Part shown: positions 24,301 to 36,438 of the stretch, piece after piece
How positions within the stretch are numbered: position 1 is the stretch's first letter
Layout of the letters: the number at the start of each line of letters is the position of its first letter
Assembly (NCBI GenBank): GCA_963693305.1
Contig: OY855904.1
Span: forward strand, 17,768,496 to 17,832,495
DNA from: Meandrina meandrites
Taxonomy: Eukaryota; Cnidaria; Anthozoa; Scleractinia; Meandrinidae
Direction: 5' to 3'
Length of the DNA: 64,000 nt
Program-made: the position numbers and the translations under genes
Notes under the pieces: model-generated
What the model was told of the DNA's origin: nothing
What the model saw: the letters and a program-made list of their open reading frames with translations, nothing else
Databases searched by the model: none

Positions 24301-27300
24301 CAGATGTGGAACAGATGCCCCTGCCTACGAAGAATCTTGTTTTACATTGAATATATTGTTAGATTTAACTTTGAAAATACAAAAGCAATTTGATACACTT
24401 TGAGCATATTATTTTACACCACTTTACCTCCCACATTACTTTTGGTACCATCAGCACAACGTGAAAAAAAAAATCAGCAAGTTTGTCAACGAGCACAGTA
24501 GCCTGCGTAGCTTGGCGGTTTTTTGGCGCAAAACCCGCGCAACCAAGCGGTGAGCCAGCGAGGGGCCTGGGGAGGAAAAATGCGAAACAGACTCGTTCCC
24601 TCAATCTTCGTTTCTTTTGGTCATGTGGTCGGCGAAACGGCACAAAAAAAATACTGAGTACGGTCAGAAGTCCATAACTAGAGCAAAGGAGACTATTGTC
24701 TGCGCATGCTCGAAATATCTCCGAGATAAATTCAAAATTGTGCTTGAGACGCGGGAAGCTGTTTTCGAAGGTGTCGAGTTTTACACTTTGACTTTGACAG
24801 GAAAGGATTCCGCGCAGATATAGCAGAAAGTTAAGGGAAATGCTTCAGTGAACAGATTAATTCAAGCTGAAGAAAGGAAACTTTGTGTGGGACCGTAACT
24901 AAATTTTATTGCGAATGATAAATGTCGTTTGCTTGTTTGTGTTGACAAAAATCAAGATGGCCGTTGTGTGGACGGAAAATGTTGGGAGATTTTCGGAGTA
25001 TATGCCTTCTCCAGACGAATCACGAACGCCAGATTGAAACCAAACCAAAAGAGGTTTGTTTTTCGGGTAAGTTGAACTTTCAACTGGCTCCTATAATTTA
25101 AATTTAGCTTCAACTATTTATCTTGCAGGTATCGAGTAATTTAGCGTATCTTGTGCTCACAAAATGTCAACAACACTCGACAAAGACCGAAAATATTTAC
25201 CTTACACTTAGATTATGTGTAGATAAAGCATTTAGCCCAATGTCTAAAGCCTCGTTTGTTTCCAATTTAATTGATTTATATCGTTTAATACAGTGGATTG
25301 GAATGACAATCGAAGAGAGTACGGTGTTCATGTAATTTGATTTTTTGTTTTACTGTTATGAAATTTTGACACCTTTGATCCGAGACTTTTGTCTCCCTTC
25401 GTGATATGGGAATTCCCACCACTGGGTGGCTGATCCATTTGTATACTATACGTTGGCAAGGTTTTGCAGATTTTCAAGGTGTATCACGGTATACTCCAAT
25501 TCGGAAAAGTGCCTGATGGTACAATATCAATTTTCAAATTCAGCTTAGAAACCTACAAACTTTTCAGCCCTCGGAAATAACGGGAAATATAGTCCACTGG
25601 AAAAGAAAAGCCACGGTTTACTTAAAGCCGAGTTGAAGTTTGGGTCTGCCAAATTTTGTTATCATAGGCCTTACCAAAAGAAATGAGTCAACATTTGATT
25701 CCGCGAAATTCGCTCGCAGGTCTGTTTTGTAGGCTGATTCAATTTGTCAGGGCGTGCATTTTTTGGAATATCAAAATAACGAAATTGTGATATGAGAATC
25801 GGCTTAAAGCACTGAGCTTATGATTCTTCCTTGACAATTTGACGAAAAAATCACTCATTTGAATAGTGTACCGGTTGCCCAAAATGCAGCTGGAAGAGAA
25901 ATCTCATAAGAACGAAATTCGTTCCTTTCGCTGGTGGCGTGACATCCTGGGCTTTCGAATGCACTGAACTATTTAGCTTTGCGGTTCGTAACATATCTTA
26001 CATTCAAAAGTGCCCATCATAATAGTTTTAAAGTTAATGTTTTGAGCACTGTCGAAAGTTTTTTGGTGATGAATTTCTCATTTTTTATCTCACAGATGCA
26101 GCTGGGCCAAAAGTACATGACAGAATTAACACTCAGAGTGCATTTTATTGACGTAGTACATGTATCCACAATAAACAATAAAGAAAGTCTTTTTTGGAAA
26201 ACGTTGGTCTCCTGGTTAAAGTCATTAAGAAGACAGGCCACTGCCATAATTTTCTTCCATTCAAAATGGGGTCCACAACATCTTTCATATAAAGATTTGA
26301 GTATTTTTTTGTGTTTACTTAAAGCATGCTTGCAAATGAAATTGCTTTTCATAAAACGTTGCACCTAGCATTTTGTCATGGCAACATTTACTCGATATTT
26401 TGAATTTTCATCAGAACTAAAATGGAATAGTGAACATGTACTGTGTGTGCTTGCTACAAGGTATGTGTGTATAACCCTACAGCATGCTGGTTTTACTGGT
26501 AGAAGACCAGTACATACAAAGTATCATTAACAGGAGTGCATGCACTGTCAGAAGGAGAAAGAACAACATCAGACAACTTAAGCAATCCTTGATCCAATTT
26601 TATTGTCCATAACTATTTAGACAATTTTTAAGCTTATTGAGCATTATCAATAATTTCAAAAAGCAAAATGTAAAATATTCAATATTCCATGCACACATTG
26701 GTTATATGTACCTTTTCAGGCTCACTGATATAAGTTATTTACAATATTTACAACATATAATATTCAGTTTATTGAGTATTATCAATTAAAAAATATTTAA
26801 TAGTAAAATACAATAATATAATAATATTATTTACAGAATTCTTTATACAAATTCCATGCACGCATGGGTTTTTTATGTACCTTTATCACACTCATTGATA
26901 TGACTGAAATTATTGTAGTTAAGTGTGACAATACTTTCCTTATAAAATACATATTTAAAGCACTCAATATGTACAATGCCCAAGGCATACTTTTGCTAAA
27001 TGCCAACTTTTGCCCATGAGGTTTATAATACTTTACATGCACACTATTGGGGCGTACTTGTTACTTACTTTCAATACTGTTCCTGAATAACAATAAAATG
27101 ATTGTTATAATGTATATCACAAACCCAACACAAAAAAATTGAGATTAGCACCACACATGGAAGCAGAAATATTAACAAGCACTGCTGTTCAATAAGTGTC
27201 ACTCCCTTTGAAAACCATGTGGTGCTAATTTATAGCAATTGAGTTCTACAGTGGTGCAGCTCATTTAATCGTATTGCAAAACAGACAGATATACACATTT

Positions 27301-27671
27301 CAAATCAACTTTTTCAGGGAAATGATTCTGCTCAAACAAAGTAAGAAAAACCGAAAGGATTTTCAATTCAAACAAAACATTTGGAAATCAGTTATTTCTG
27401 TAGCAATTATTGCAAAATAATGGAATTTATAAGTTTACAAACTGCAACCAAGAGATTACAACTATTAAGATTGGTGGTAACATAATTTCAGCATGTTAAT
27501 AATTTAGTGCAATCTATTTTTGTAGTTAATGCAACCATCATAGTAGGGTTCTACTACTAAAAGAAGCAATGAATGTACCAGAAAGCAAAAACTGTTACAG
27601 TATCTGCAAGCAATGCTTTTGTTGTTTGGAAGACCCACACACAAAGGAGTTTCAATAAATTTAAGTAGCAG

Positions 27672-27965
27672 GTACACTGAGCTAATGGTCAGAGTGCTGG
27701 GCCCCACATTGAGCAGTCTGGGTTGGTGCCCAGGCCAATTGCAAGCACTGTGTTGTGTTCTTGGGCAAGACACTTAACTCTCATAGTGCTTCTCTCCACC
27801 CTGGGGTATAAATGGGTACAGCAAATTTACTGCTGGGGGTAACCGTGTGATGGACTAGCATTCCATCCAGTGGGGAGTAGAAATAACCCTTAAGTCACTT
27901 CATGCTAAGGAAACCACTGTAAGCTCAGCCTTGTTGACCACTTTGCTCAAATTCAGCTTTTATAT
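27672..27965 (+). mobile_element. tRNA-derived SINE, copy 2
   Basis: It begins with a diverged tRNA-like head (GAGCTAATGGTCAGAGTGCT, GGGTTGGTGCCC) and then has the shared SINE body: GTGTTCTTGGGCAAGACACT, TTTACTGCTGGGGGTAACC, GATGGACTAGCATTCCATCC and AAGTCACTTCATG. It is the same family as the copies at 14282 and 50435. Confidence 0.85.
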
Positions 27966-29059
27966 ATACCTCATAAGTATATAGGTGGTTGCCAATGTAA
28001 AATTATTGAAATGGGTTATAATGCATTCCCTCAAAGCCACCCTCCCTGGCCCTTGAACAATGTAAACCTCAACTGAAAACTTACCTAACAGTGTTTGAAG
28101 TAGTGAAATGGCTGGAAACAGCAATAGCATCAACATTTAATTTACTTACTTTTATTATACAACTGTAAACTGACTGGATAACAAACAATTCATATGAGGA
28201 AGAAGACAGAGGAGAAATAGAGAAACACTTGAGGAAAGACACAGAGCTAAACAGTTGGTTCTCATTCATGAAATGTTCTACATTATTTACTAGTTATTCG
28301 TTCCATGGAGTTCCAACCTAAAATTATAAGGGACAAGATAAATATATAAATGTTGTAACTAATCTCGTAACATTCACTTTTTGTGGAGTTTGGACTGAAT
28401 TTTTCAGCACAAGTTGTATGTTGGCAAGTAAAGTTCAAACAATAAAGAAAAGAAAAGTGCACAGTTTACTTTCAAGAAATGAGGTGACAGTAAAAAAAGA
28501 ACTGTTTGAATCCCTGATTAAAAAGAAAAACACATTTACTGAATAATAATACCATGCTGGTATCCTGCAAAAATGTTATATACATTGTACTGTAATGTAA
28601 CAACCCATCAATTTCTTTGAAGTTAGTAGCTGTGAGGCAAATGTAGAAACAAGCTAAGAGAAAGAGTTCAGAGTTAGGAGGATGAAGGACAAGGTGTTAA
28701 CCTGCAAGAAAAAGTAAAGTCTTTAAGACTTGCTTAAAATGAATAGAAGTGCCCTTTTTAGAGGTACCGGTAATCTAAGGAAATCTTCATTAATTTTGGA
28801 GAGGGAGTCAGGCTATGATGATTTCGCAGTTTAAAAATATAAGATTTTATGATCCCCATCCCCTCCCACACACACACACCTCAAAAAAGAACCGTTTACA
28901 CGTTTAGACTCTGTAACATCTCTTTTCCCTTGAATCTACTGGGCTGTATGTTATAGAAAGAGTTTTGACTAATAGTTACACAGCAAACTTCCCCAAGGGA
29001 AGGTTACAAGGTGCTATGTGTAAGAAATGACATGGATATACCTGAAGATTTTAGCAGTT

Positions 29060-29911
29060 ATGGGTGGTTAATAATAATTTCAGGTGCACTATATGTTGGC
29101 TGCTGATAATTCCCAAGCCAGTTGTAGCTTTGGTTATAATCATGCACTGTTTGAAAACACAAACAAATAAACTTCTCTGATAATCTACCTGGTGAAGGCA
29201 AATTCTATATTTTTCAAGAACAGAATTTCACAGCATTATAAACAGCAACAATTGTGCAGTCATTACTGCCCAATTGACCAGGTTTAACTGTTGACCTTGA
29301 AACAGAAATCACCCATTCAGTTACATCAGGACTGACTTGTGTTTCCTGTACAACAACTTGGCCCTGTGAAGGAGAAGTAAAAGATATGTGTAAAAAAATA
29401 AGCCTACGTCTGTCACTTGAATTTGGTGGAGGCGTGGGCAACACTACTTCTGAAACTTTTTTTGCATTTAAGAAGAAGAGTGATTGAACCTAATTAAACA
29501 GAAAGCACTTAAAATTAATTTATCTTAGCAACGTGCGAGTAAGCTTTGAACCTACCTGCTGCACTGACGTAACCAATTTTCGCCGGGTGAACTCTGACAA
29601 TTTCCCTCCTTCTTAGTTTGCAGCAACAGTTTCTACAGCGCTCTTCTTTTCCAAACTGCATGTTTTGAATGAGTTTTTCTGCATCTGGCACACTTACGGA
29701 ACATTTTAAGCACACTTATTTTAGCTTGCTCGCTCGAATTAAAAGCGAAAACCTGTGAAAAATATGACTTTCCCGCCCCTAAAATACCTTCTGCTAAATA
29801 TTTTTCTGCCGATTCGAGGAAAGGAACAACGCCTGAAACTGCCACATTTACCTGAAACTCAAGAACAAGTGATCAAGCAAAGGCAACTGAAAATCGCCCC
29901 TTCGACCGCCA
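29060..29911 (-). CDS. Unresolved candidate gene (spliced)
   Basis: Several minus-strand stretches look exonic but could not be joined with confidence. A start-like AAAGATGGCGGTCG lies at 29911 downward. A Cys-rich stretch at 29556-29715 (KCSVSVPDAEKL, GKEERCRNCCCKLRRREIV) ends at a strong donor CAG|GTAGG. A stretch at 29217-29489 follows an acceptor TTTAATTAG (EVVLPTPPPNSSDRRR, QETQVSPDVTEWVISVSRS). A possible last piece near 29135-29050 (YNWLGNYQQPTYSAPEIII) follows TTTTCAAACAG. The reading phases of the second and third pieces do not agree across the obvious junction, so the model is incomplete. The Cys pairs suggest a zinc-binding fold. No family was recognised. Confidence 0.3.
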
Positions 29912-30004
29912 TCTTTGTTTATACCATTTTAGTGGCGCGCGCATTAACAAGAATCTGGGTACGAGGGAAAAAATTGACCAATCAGACAAAAGTCTCCTTT
30001 GTTC

Positions 30005-31270
30005 ATAACTAGAAGTCTACATCTGGTATTGGGGCGCGTGCTATGTCTTTCGCGTGTAGGCTATTTTTAGAAACTGATGTCTCGCGAGAAAATGACGTAA
30101 CCCACTATTTCGACACGATTGGAGTTCTAAGTTGCGGCCGAATATTTTGGAAAGTGGCAGGTGAAATAAATCAAATCACATCAAAACACTTGACAGGCCA
30201 TTCTCTTTAATTCTCACATTTCGACAGAAGTAGTATCGTAGATAATGATTTCAAACGTCTGTTCAGTGGCATTTGAAGGCGAGTGAAAAAGCAACCCGTC
30301 GCCGGGTTTCCGTAGACAAACTCACAAAACAAACAGGTCGACTTTTTATAATTTACGAGAGAATTTATGAACAGGAGTTCCCCAAACTTTTAGTAGTTAA
30401 GTGTGTCTTTATTTTGTACAGCATATCCTCGTGTTAAAATACTGAACAACATACACAACACAATAGCTGCACACTGCGAAGTGCCCGAGAAGCACAACTT
30501 GAATTAAACTTTTGACGGATGTGAATGAAATCATCATTGTTCGATGAATTAAACTCGCATTTCTATTCATATTAAAACAAGTACATTACCTTAGTCAGTC
30601 TTTTGTTTTCATGCCGTTCTTATAATTCCAAAAACATGCGAAACTCGCCAAACTTGTCGTTTTCTCTGAATGTTGTTCTCAAACGAATCAAACTTCATTC
30701 TGTTCATTCCGCGCTCGATGTTGAGCGCTTCAGGGACCACGGTTTTGTTTTTCAAAATAGCAACGAACCTGTGCCAAAATGCACTTGCTCTCTTAATGCC
30801 TGTCTTCATCTTGAGATTACCATTAATCTTTAGAATCTTCGCATTTTGAGTTTGACTCGGAATTAGTCTATCTTGCCCGCTGCCATTTCGTATTCTGACT
30901 CCAAAACACTGAGGTCCTCTCGCTTATTTGGATGCTCCGAATTTTTACAACTTCGATGCTATCGTCATCGATGAAAGATGGCCTGATGATTCTTGTCCGG
31001 ACGATTTAATCCTCACAAAACGGAAATTACGATGACCAACAAACAGAAATTTCGTAATGCCGTTCGCTCGAGTTCACTCGTCCTCTGCAGTTCTGCTTTT
31101 CTTCAAAAATTTGTTCAACCAATCAAAGGCGCGAATTAAAAAATACTTCAATGTGATTGGCTACTTGTTCGCGGCAAAGGTGTTCTAAAAATAGCCTACG
31201 CGCGAGGAGCGCGAGGTACACGCGAAAGACATATCTCAAAGCCTATTACCAGAGATGTAGACTTCTAGTT
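30005..31270. mobile_element. Element with inverted ends, about 1.27 kb
   Basis: The left end CATAACTAGAAGTCTACATC and right end GATGTAGACTTCTAGTTATG are perfect inverses. The similarity continues inward through GTCTTTCGCGTGTA and GTAGGCTATTTTTAGAA on the left and their complements on the right, over about 70-90 bases. The interior is CpG-rich in places and encodes nothing recognisable. No clear target duplication was seen. It lies next to the unresolved gene at 29.1-29.9 kb and could carry part of its promoter. Confidence 0.6.
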
Positions 31271-31332
31271 ATGGACTTCTGGTACGGTAGCTCTAGGGGC
31301 GAGAAAGTTTCGTACCCGTCAAGAAAACATGA

Positions 31333-31920
31333 GGTGAAAAAATGTAAATGTATTGCTTGAGAGATGTTTTTTTTGTCCGTCGCCTTGATTTCCTTAACTC
31401 CGAAGTTACTGTCAAGAGTAAAGAACATATTTATGTACTGAAAAAGACTGAATACCTACCCTTAGCACTGTCAAGACAACGTAACGTCACAGGCACTAAC
31501 GATTGGAACAAAACACTACGACGACCGGGTAACAATAAATCAGAACCGGCACTCAATTTAAACATGTTTAAAGGTTAAATGAGCCGAACAGTGGCTCTGC
31601 ATTGTCATTGCTCACCTGCCGTCTGCAACGAGGCTAAAATGATAATTTCTTTGTTTTCTGGATCTCCAACATTTTTAACCCTGTTGCTGTGCAAACATAA
31701 GTGACCCTTTCGGCGAGTTCAATGGACTGAAACAAACGCGAGATACTAATGTCGCCGAGGAAAAATGTAAATTCCTAATTTGAAAAACGTCGGCCGCCTT
31801 GGTTTCTTTACTTCCAAGTAACTATCAAATGTAAACCTGACAGAAGTAAGGAGAGCATGCTTATGCATTGAAAGAGAATATAAGTATCCTTCATTGCTCT
31901 TGTATATTCTCAGTTCTCCG
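31333..31920. repeat. Direct repeat spaced about 427 bases
   Basis: The segment from about 31340 (AAAATGTAAAT, CGTCGCCTTGATTTCCTTAA, AGAATACCTA-like end) realigns with the segment from about 31762 (AAAATGTAAAT, CGGCCGCCTTGGTTTCTTTA, GAATATAAGTATCC). The copies are clearly diverged. No function is suggested. Confidence 0.5.
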
Positions 31921-32301
31921 CTTATAGACAACAACGCAGAAGAGAGTTTGACTGATTGCATAGGTAAGTAGATTAGTCCAAACCCGTTGACAATATCACG
32001 GCAGTGCTGTTTTTCTTGAATTCTTATGAATTAGAACTCTTCTAAACATTCGCAGATTCGTGTGGAATACTTGAATTTTTTTTTTTTTAATTCAAAGTGA
32101 AATCCAAGTGATATAAAAGACCTCAAAACAAACTGGCCTGACTGGCGTGCAAATGCGTGCCTACATCACCTGACTTATGATTCACAAACCGTCACTTTCG
32201 ACAAGGGTTTTCCATGAAGTTTTGCTCATTTTTGGACCATTTGGGTCATTTTTTGGTGTGTTCCGTGTTGACCATTTTAGGTGGCTCGATGCATTTTTTT
32301 A

Positions 32302-33825
32302 GCCCATTTGATAAAAATCTTTGACGGTGATAAATATTTTACATCATAAAAGTAACTCTGCGAATGCCTGCGATTACGAAATATTTAAATTTGAATAACT
32401 GCGCTCAAGTATCTCTAAACAATATCAAAGCGTCTATTTTATATATTTATAACGGGAAATTTCCGAAATGCTCTAACAGATTTTTTTAAAAGTGGTCAGC
32501 AACAAGAATGAATGGTTGTGCTTTATATTGCAGTTAAACTCAACAGAAAACTATTGCGAGCATAGGAAAATATAAACACAGAATGGTGACCAATTGTGCT
32601 TTAGTTTCGGCCGCCATTTTCCTACCGAGGAGGAGGATTTTGTTTATCTTGTTTCTTGTCTATTTCCTGCCTGATGGCCGTGCATTGAATAGTAATTCGA
32701 ATTTCTGCCCTCAGGGAGGAAATAGACAAGGAACAGGATAGACAAAATCCTCTTCCTCAGAAGGAAAATGGCGGCCGAAACTTAGGCACAATTCTGTGTT
32801 ATTTTCCTATGCTCGCATTAGTTTTCTGCTCTTCATCTCTTCCATTGCAATATTGTTGAGTCTGGTTGTTATGGTAACCTTTTCTGTGACATGGGTCACT
32901 AGACACTAATTTTATTATTTTGTATGTTTCTAGAGACTCGGAGATTTTCCTGTAATTTTGAGTTTAGGAATTTTCCGGTTTAATTTCTTTAGCTTATACA
33001 TCGCTCGGGAATGTTTCTACGCGTGTGCACAAACCAGGCACGTTTCATTGCTAAAATGCGTTGTTGGCAACTAGGTTTCTACGGATTACCTATCCTTGAC
33101 GTAAGCGTTGTATGGTTTGGCAGCACACCTCCAAAAATACTTTGTTTAGTACGTGCTAAAACTGCTGTTCCCCGTTATTTAGTCTTGTATATGTAGAAGC
33201 AAGTTTTTAGCTGTAGTTTTTAGTTGTAGTTATCTTTTTAACCGCTCGGGAATGTTTCCACGTGTGTGCACAAACCACGTTTCATTGCTAAAATGCGTTG
33301 TTGGCAACTAGGTTTGTGCGGTTTCTTATCCTTGACGCAGCGTTTTACGGTACGTGCTAAAACTGATGTTCCCCGTTATTTAGTCTGGTATATTTTGGAG
33401 CACGTTTTTAGCTGTAGTTCAGTTGAGTTCTCGACATCTACTGAACTGAGGAGATTGAAGAGCGGAGAGAGAAAAAACTTGCTTCTAGCAAAGGTAGGAT
33501 TGATCAGTTTGTTTGTTGTTTGTTTTCCTCAGAAGGAAACTGGCGGCCGAAACTTAGGCACAATTCGGTGCTATTTTCCATTGCTTGCAGTAGTTTTCTA
33601 CTCTACATTTCGACTGCAATGTAAAGTACAACTATTCTTGTTGCTGACCACTTTAACAAAATCTGAAAGAGCATTTCAGGATTATTTCGTTTAAAATATG
33701 AAATAGGGGCTTTGATATCGTTCAGAGATATTTGAGCGCAGTAATCATTTCATAATCGCAGCCATTTGCAGAGTTACTTTTATGTTGCAAAATCATCAAC
33801 ATCAAAGACTTTTTTCCAAAAGGGA
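32302..33825. mobile_element. Large fold-back element with long inverted arms
   Basis: The left arm (about 32302-32660) and right arm (about 33500-33825) are inverted copies over more than 300 bases. They share AGTGGTCAGCAACAAGAAT, TTTCGGCCGCCA and GAGTTACTTTTATG-type blocks. A third, internal inverted copy of the GGAAAATGGCGGCCGAAAC region lies at 32711-32820. The middle holds a tandem duplication (33003 and 33240). There is no transposase. Structurally this is a long-TIR fold-back transposon. Confidence 0.75.
33003..33420. repeat. Tandem duplication, period about 240
   Basis: CGCTCGGGAATGTTTC, TGCTAAAATGCGTTGTTGGC and GTTCCCCGTTATTTAGTC each occur twice, at about 33003-33185 and 33242-33390. 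The short frames MRCWQLGF.. and MRCWQLGL.. are products of this repeat. It sits inside the fold-back element. Confidence 0.8.
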
Positions 33826-34467
33826 CATAGTTGCTGCTTTAATTTGTTGAAAGATATCAACTGCCAATTGTAGAAAACCACAAAATATAGCAATAAAATT
33901 CATTTTTTAGGTAGTCAATCTACGATAAAAATATGAATACCAAGAGTAAGTCTAGATTTCAAGAAAATCAGGCTTGTTTAAAAACAACGGAAAACGATAA
34001 TCGTTGCTATGGTAATCTTTGCTGTTACGAAACAGGTAAAAAATCAAACTTTGGTCATATGCAATCATCACGGTGTAGTTTGGCAAAAATCGAAGATTGG
34101 CTTCCTAAATAATTTTCATTTTCAAAACAACCACCTTTAATAGGTCTAAAAAAATCTACATCAAGCGTATAATTATATCGTACCGTGCTTTATAGCACAA
34201 TATTCAAAACGCTACTTGAATTTCACCCGCCTTGAATTTGGATGGGATCCTTGAAAAGCACTTAAATTTTTTAATAGTCTCGAGATGTTTAAAAAATCTA
34301 TACTGATATCTGCCTTCTCTTGGCTTTATAGTCTAAAAGAGAGTTAAAAAGAATGCGATACTCTAAGCCGTTTTCAGGTTCAGTTGGGCGTTAGTCATTG
34401 AACATTCGTACGTTTGATCAGTTTTATGAGAAGAAGCTGCCAAGAGCATTCGACACTGTTCGATTTA

Positions 34468-34896
34468 CCGTAATAATTCGATTTAGCGCCCGGGGCGCTT
34501 ATTTACTTTTGGCGCCTCAAGGGAGGGCGCTTATTCAAGACAGGGCGCTTATTCGGGACAGGGCGCTTATTTAATTTTTTGAGAAACAACCAAATGTTCA
34601 AAACAAATCTTAAATAAATAATAAAATAACTAACAATAACAGAAACTGTAACAGTAACAAATTGTTGAAAGTTCAGTTACTTTTAAAAGAACTGTTTATT
34701 TTTGCAGTCAATATATACATGCACGGTGAGGTGAATGTTCATGAGTTTATCTACGGTAACTAGCAATAACAAAACTGTAAGAATGGGGGCGCTTATTGGA
34801 ATATGGGCGCTTATTGACAAAAGCACATTGGAAGGTGGGCGCTTATTTGGAAGGGGGCGCTTATTGGAAGGAGGGCGCCAAATCGAATCATTACGG
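34468..34896. mobile_element. TA-flanked element with GGGCGCTTATT repeats
   Basis: The ends CCGTAATAATTCGATTTAGC and the complement of CCGTAATGATTCGATTTGGC are flanked by TA on both sides, as expected for Tc1/mariner-type insertion. Subterminal arrays of (A/G)GGGCGCTTATT occur four times on the left (34495-34570) and four to five times on the right (34785-34880), in the same orientation. There is no coding capacity. A diverged relative of the repeat array is at 52937-53282. Confidence 0.75.
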
Positions 34897-35144
34897 TAGC
34901 TGTTATTTCTGACTGTACCATCAACACAACGTGACGTCACAGGAACTAAGTTGATGACCACAACAGGAATTCCTTTAATTAAACAATATAGGTACAAAAG
35001 TTGCGGGGAAAGTGCAAATTTGCTTCACTTATTCTTACCCGTCAATTTGTTAGATGAATACTGTTAACGCTAGCGGTGAATTTAATTTGAATTCTTTTAA
35101 TGTAAGTAGTTTTTTTAAGCCTAGTAAATTATTTCACTGCAGCG

Positions 35145-36438
35145 ATGTCTGTCTACTGCCTAATTCTCTTTGGCATTTTTCTGCCTGGCATCTTGGGAGA
35201 AACCGTGGTGGAGTGGGGATTCAAAGGATACACGAAGTACGAGCGTGGTGATATGGATATCATCATCACCGCTCCCCATGGTGGAAATATGAATCCATCA
35301 ACACAGGCAAATGGTGATAGTTGGCCGAATAGAGAGGAGTATGGTTGTCAAGGAAACAGTGATGAATGCAACTGGACCCACGGCTGTGGTTCAATAATTT
35401 CAGATTGCCGTGCCCGAACAAAGAATGATTTGTACACGAAAGCAATTGCGCGAGACATTGCAAATAGAATCAAAACCATTACAGGTGAGAGATGATTTGC
35501 TTTTTTATTTGGTTAACAAAAAGAAAAACATATACAAAAATCCATTTTATTCTCGTAGGATCTGGGGCTCCCTTACCACTACAGTATGGGCCTTCAAGTA
35601 GTTCTGGTTGTCCTGTTGTTTACATGGTTACGCTGTAGATGATATTAAAAATAAGCTGCTGGATAACTGACCATTTGAAGTATTTGGATAGTCTACCGAA
35701 ACTCCCCCCCCCCTCCTCCCGCTACCCAGACATGACCGAGCGCCAAAACTATTCCTGTTACGCTGTCTCACCATTGAAATTTATCATTTGACAAAAAAAA
35801 AAAACATTTGTATTAATTTGTATCCTGTTACAGGTCTTCGACCACACGTTGTGTACAACATGCTGAAGAGGAGGAAACTGGATGCCAACAGAGAGATGGA
35901 TGAGGCAACTTTTCATGTCCCAGACGCAATTACGGCCTATCAAAACTACACCAATTTCATCAACAAAGCACGTTTGAGCATCTCTGGACGCGGTTTCCTC
36001 CTCGATATCCACGGTCATGCACACACCTCAAAGAGGACTGAGCTTGGCTACCTCATTTACGGCAGTAAACTTGACAGTGGAATCTACAGCATAGCGGACA
36101 GCTCGATCAGAAGCCTTGGCCAATACTGGTGTGGAAGTGACAATGCTTGCTTCAAAGATTTCATCCAAGGCAACAGAAGTCTCGGCCACTTTATGAATCA
36201 AGAAGGACTCGATGCTGTTCCCTCCCCTCAAGACCAGAGTCCAAACGGGGAAAGATATTTCTCTGGAGGATCTACTGTGAAGACATACGGATCAAGAGAC
36301 ACAGGAATCATTGATGCCATCCAGATGGAATTTGATTCTACCTTTCGCAAAGGATGGAGAGACGACGTAGAAGCACAGAATGACGTGGCTAGAGCCATTT
36401 TAAGTTTCTGTCAGCTGAACTATGGAACATGCAGTTAG
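35145..36438 (+). CDS. Secreted N-formylglutamate amidohydrolase-like protein
   Basis: Two coding exons, 35145-35484 and 35834-36438, join across ACAG|GTGAGA and TGTTACAG|GT to give 314 residues in phase. Residues 1-18 (MSVYCLILFGIFLPGILG) form a signal peptide. TAPHGGNMNP near residue 45 and DIHGHAH near 171 resemble the PH.G and D.HG metal-site motifs of the N-formylglutamate amidohydrolase fold. Many cysteines in the first exon (YGCQGNSDECNW, GCGSIISDC) suggest extracellular disulfides. Bacterial relatives hydrolyse N-formylglutamate, but the animal substrate is unknown. A CTGCAG acceptor directly before the ATG hints at an upstream noncoding exon. AATAAA occurs at 36782. The gene model is strong and the function is moderate. 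Confidence 0.88.

Larger units (their letters stand above)
23490..29000. other. Gene-poor stretch after PTPA
   Basis: No convincing gene. The stretch contains tandem units at 23985-24300 and a GC-rich repeat-like block at 24500-24660. The phrase CAAGATGGCCGTTGTG at 24955 begins a 23-codon frame that goes nowhere. AT-rich DNA at 26600-27150 and a SINE at 27672 follow. The overlapping opposite-strand frames near 26.0-26.4 kb (about 115-129 codons) lack domain character and were not accepted. Confidence 0.5.

Noticed and set aside
24957..25027. AAGATGGCCGTTGTG as a gene start
   Set aside because: The frame ends after 23 codons and no in-phase donor and downstream exon could be recognised.
25979..26368. 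Overlapping frames of 129 and 115 codons on opposite strands
   Set aside because: AT-rich chance frames with no recognisable motif or splice context.
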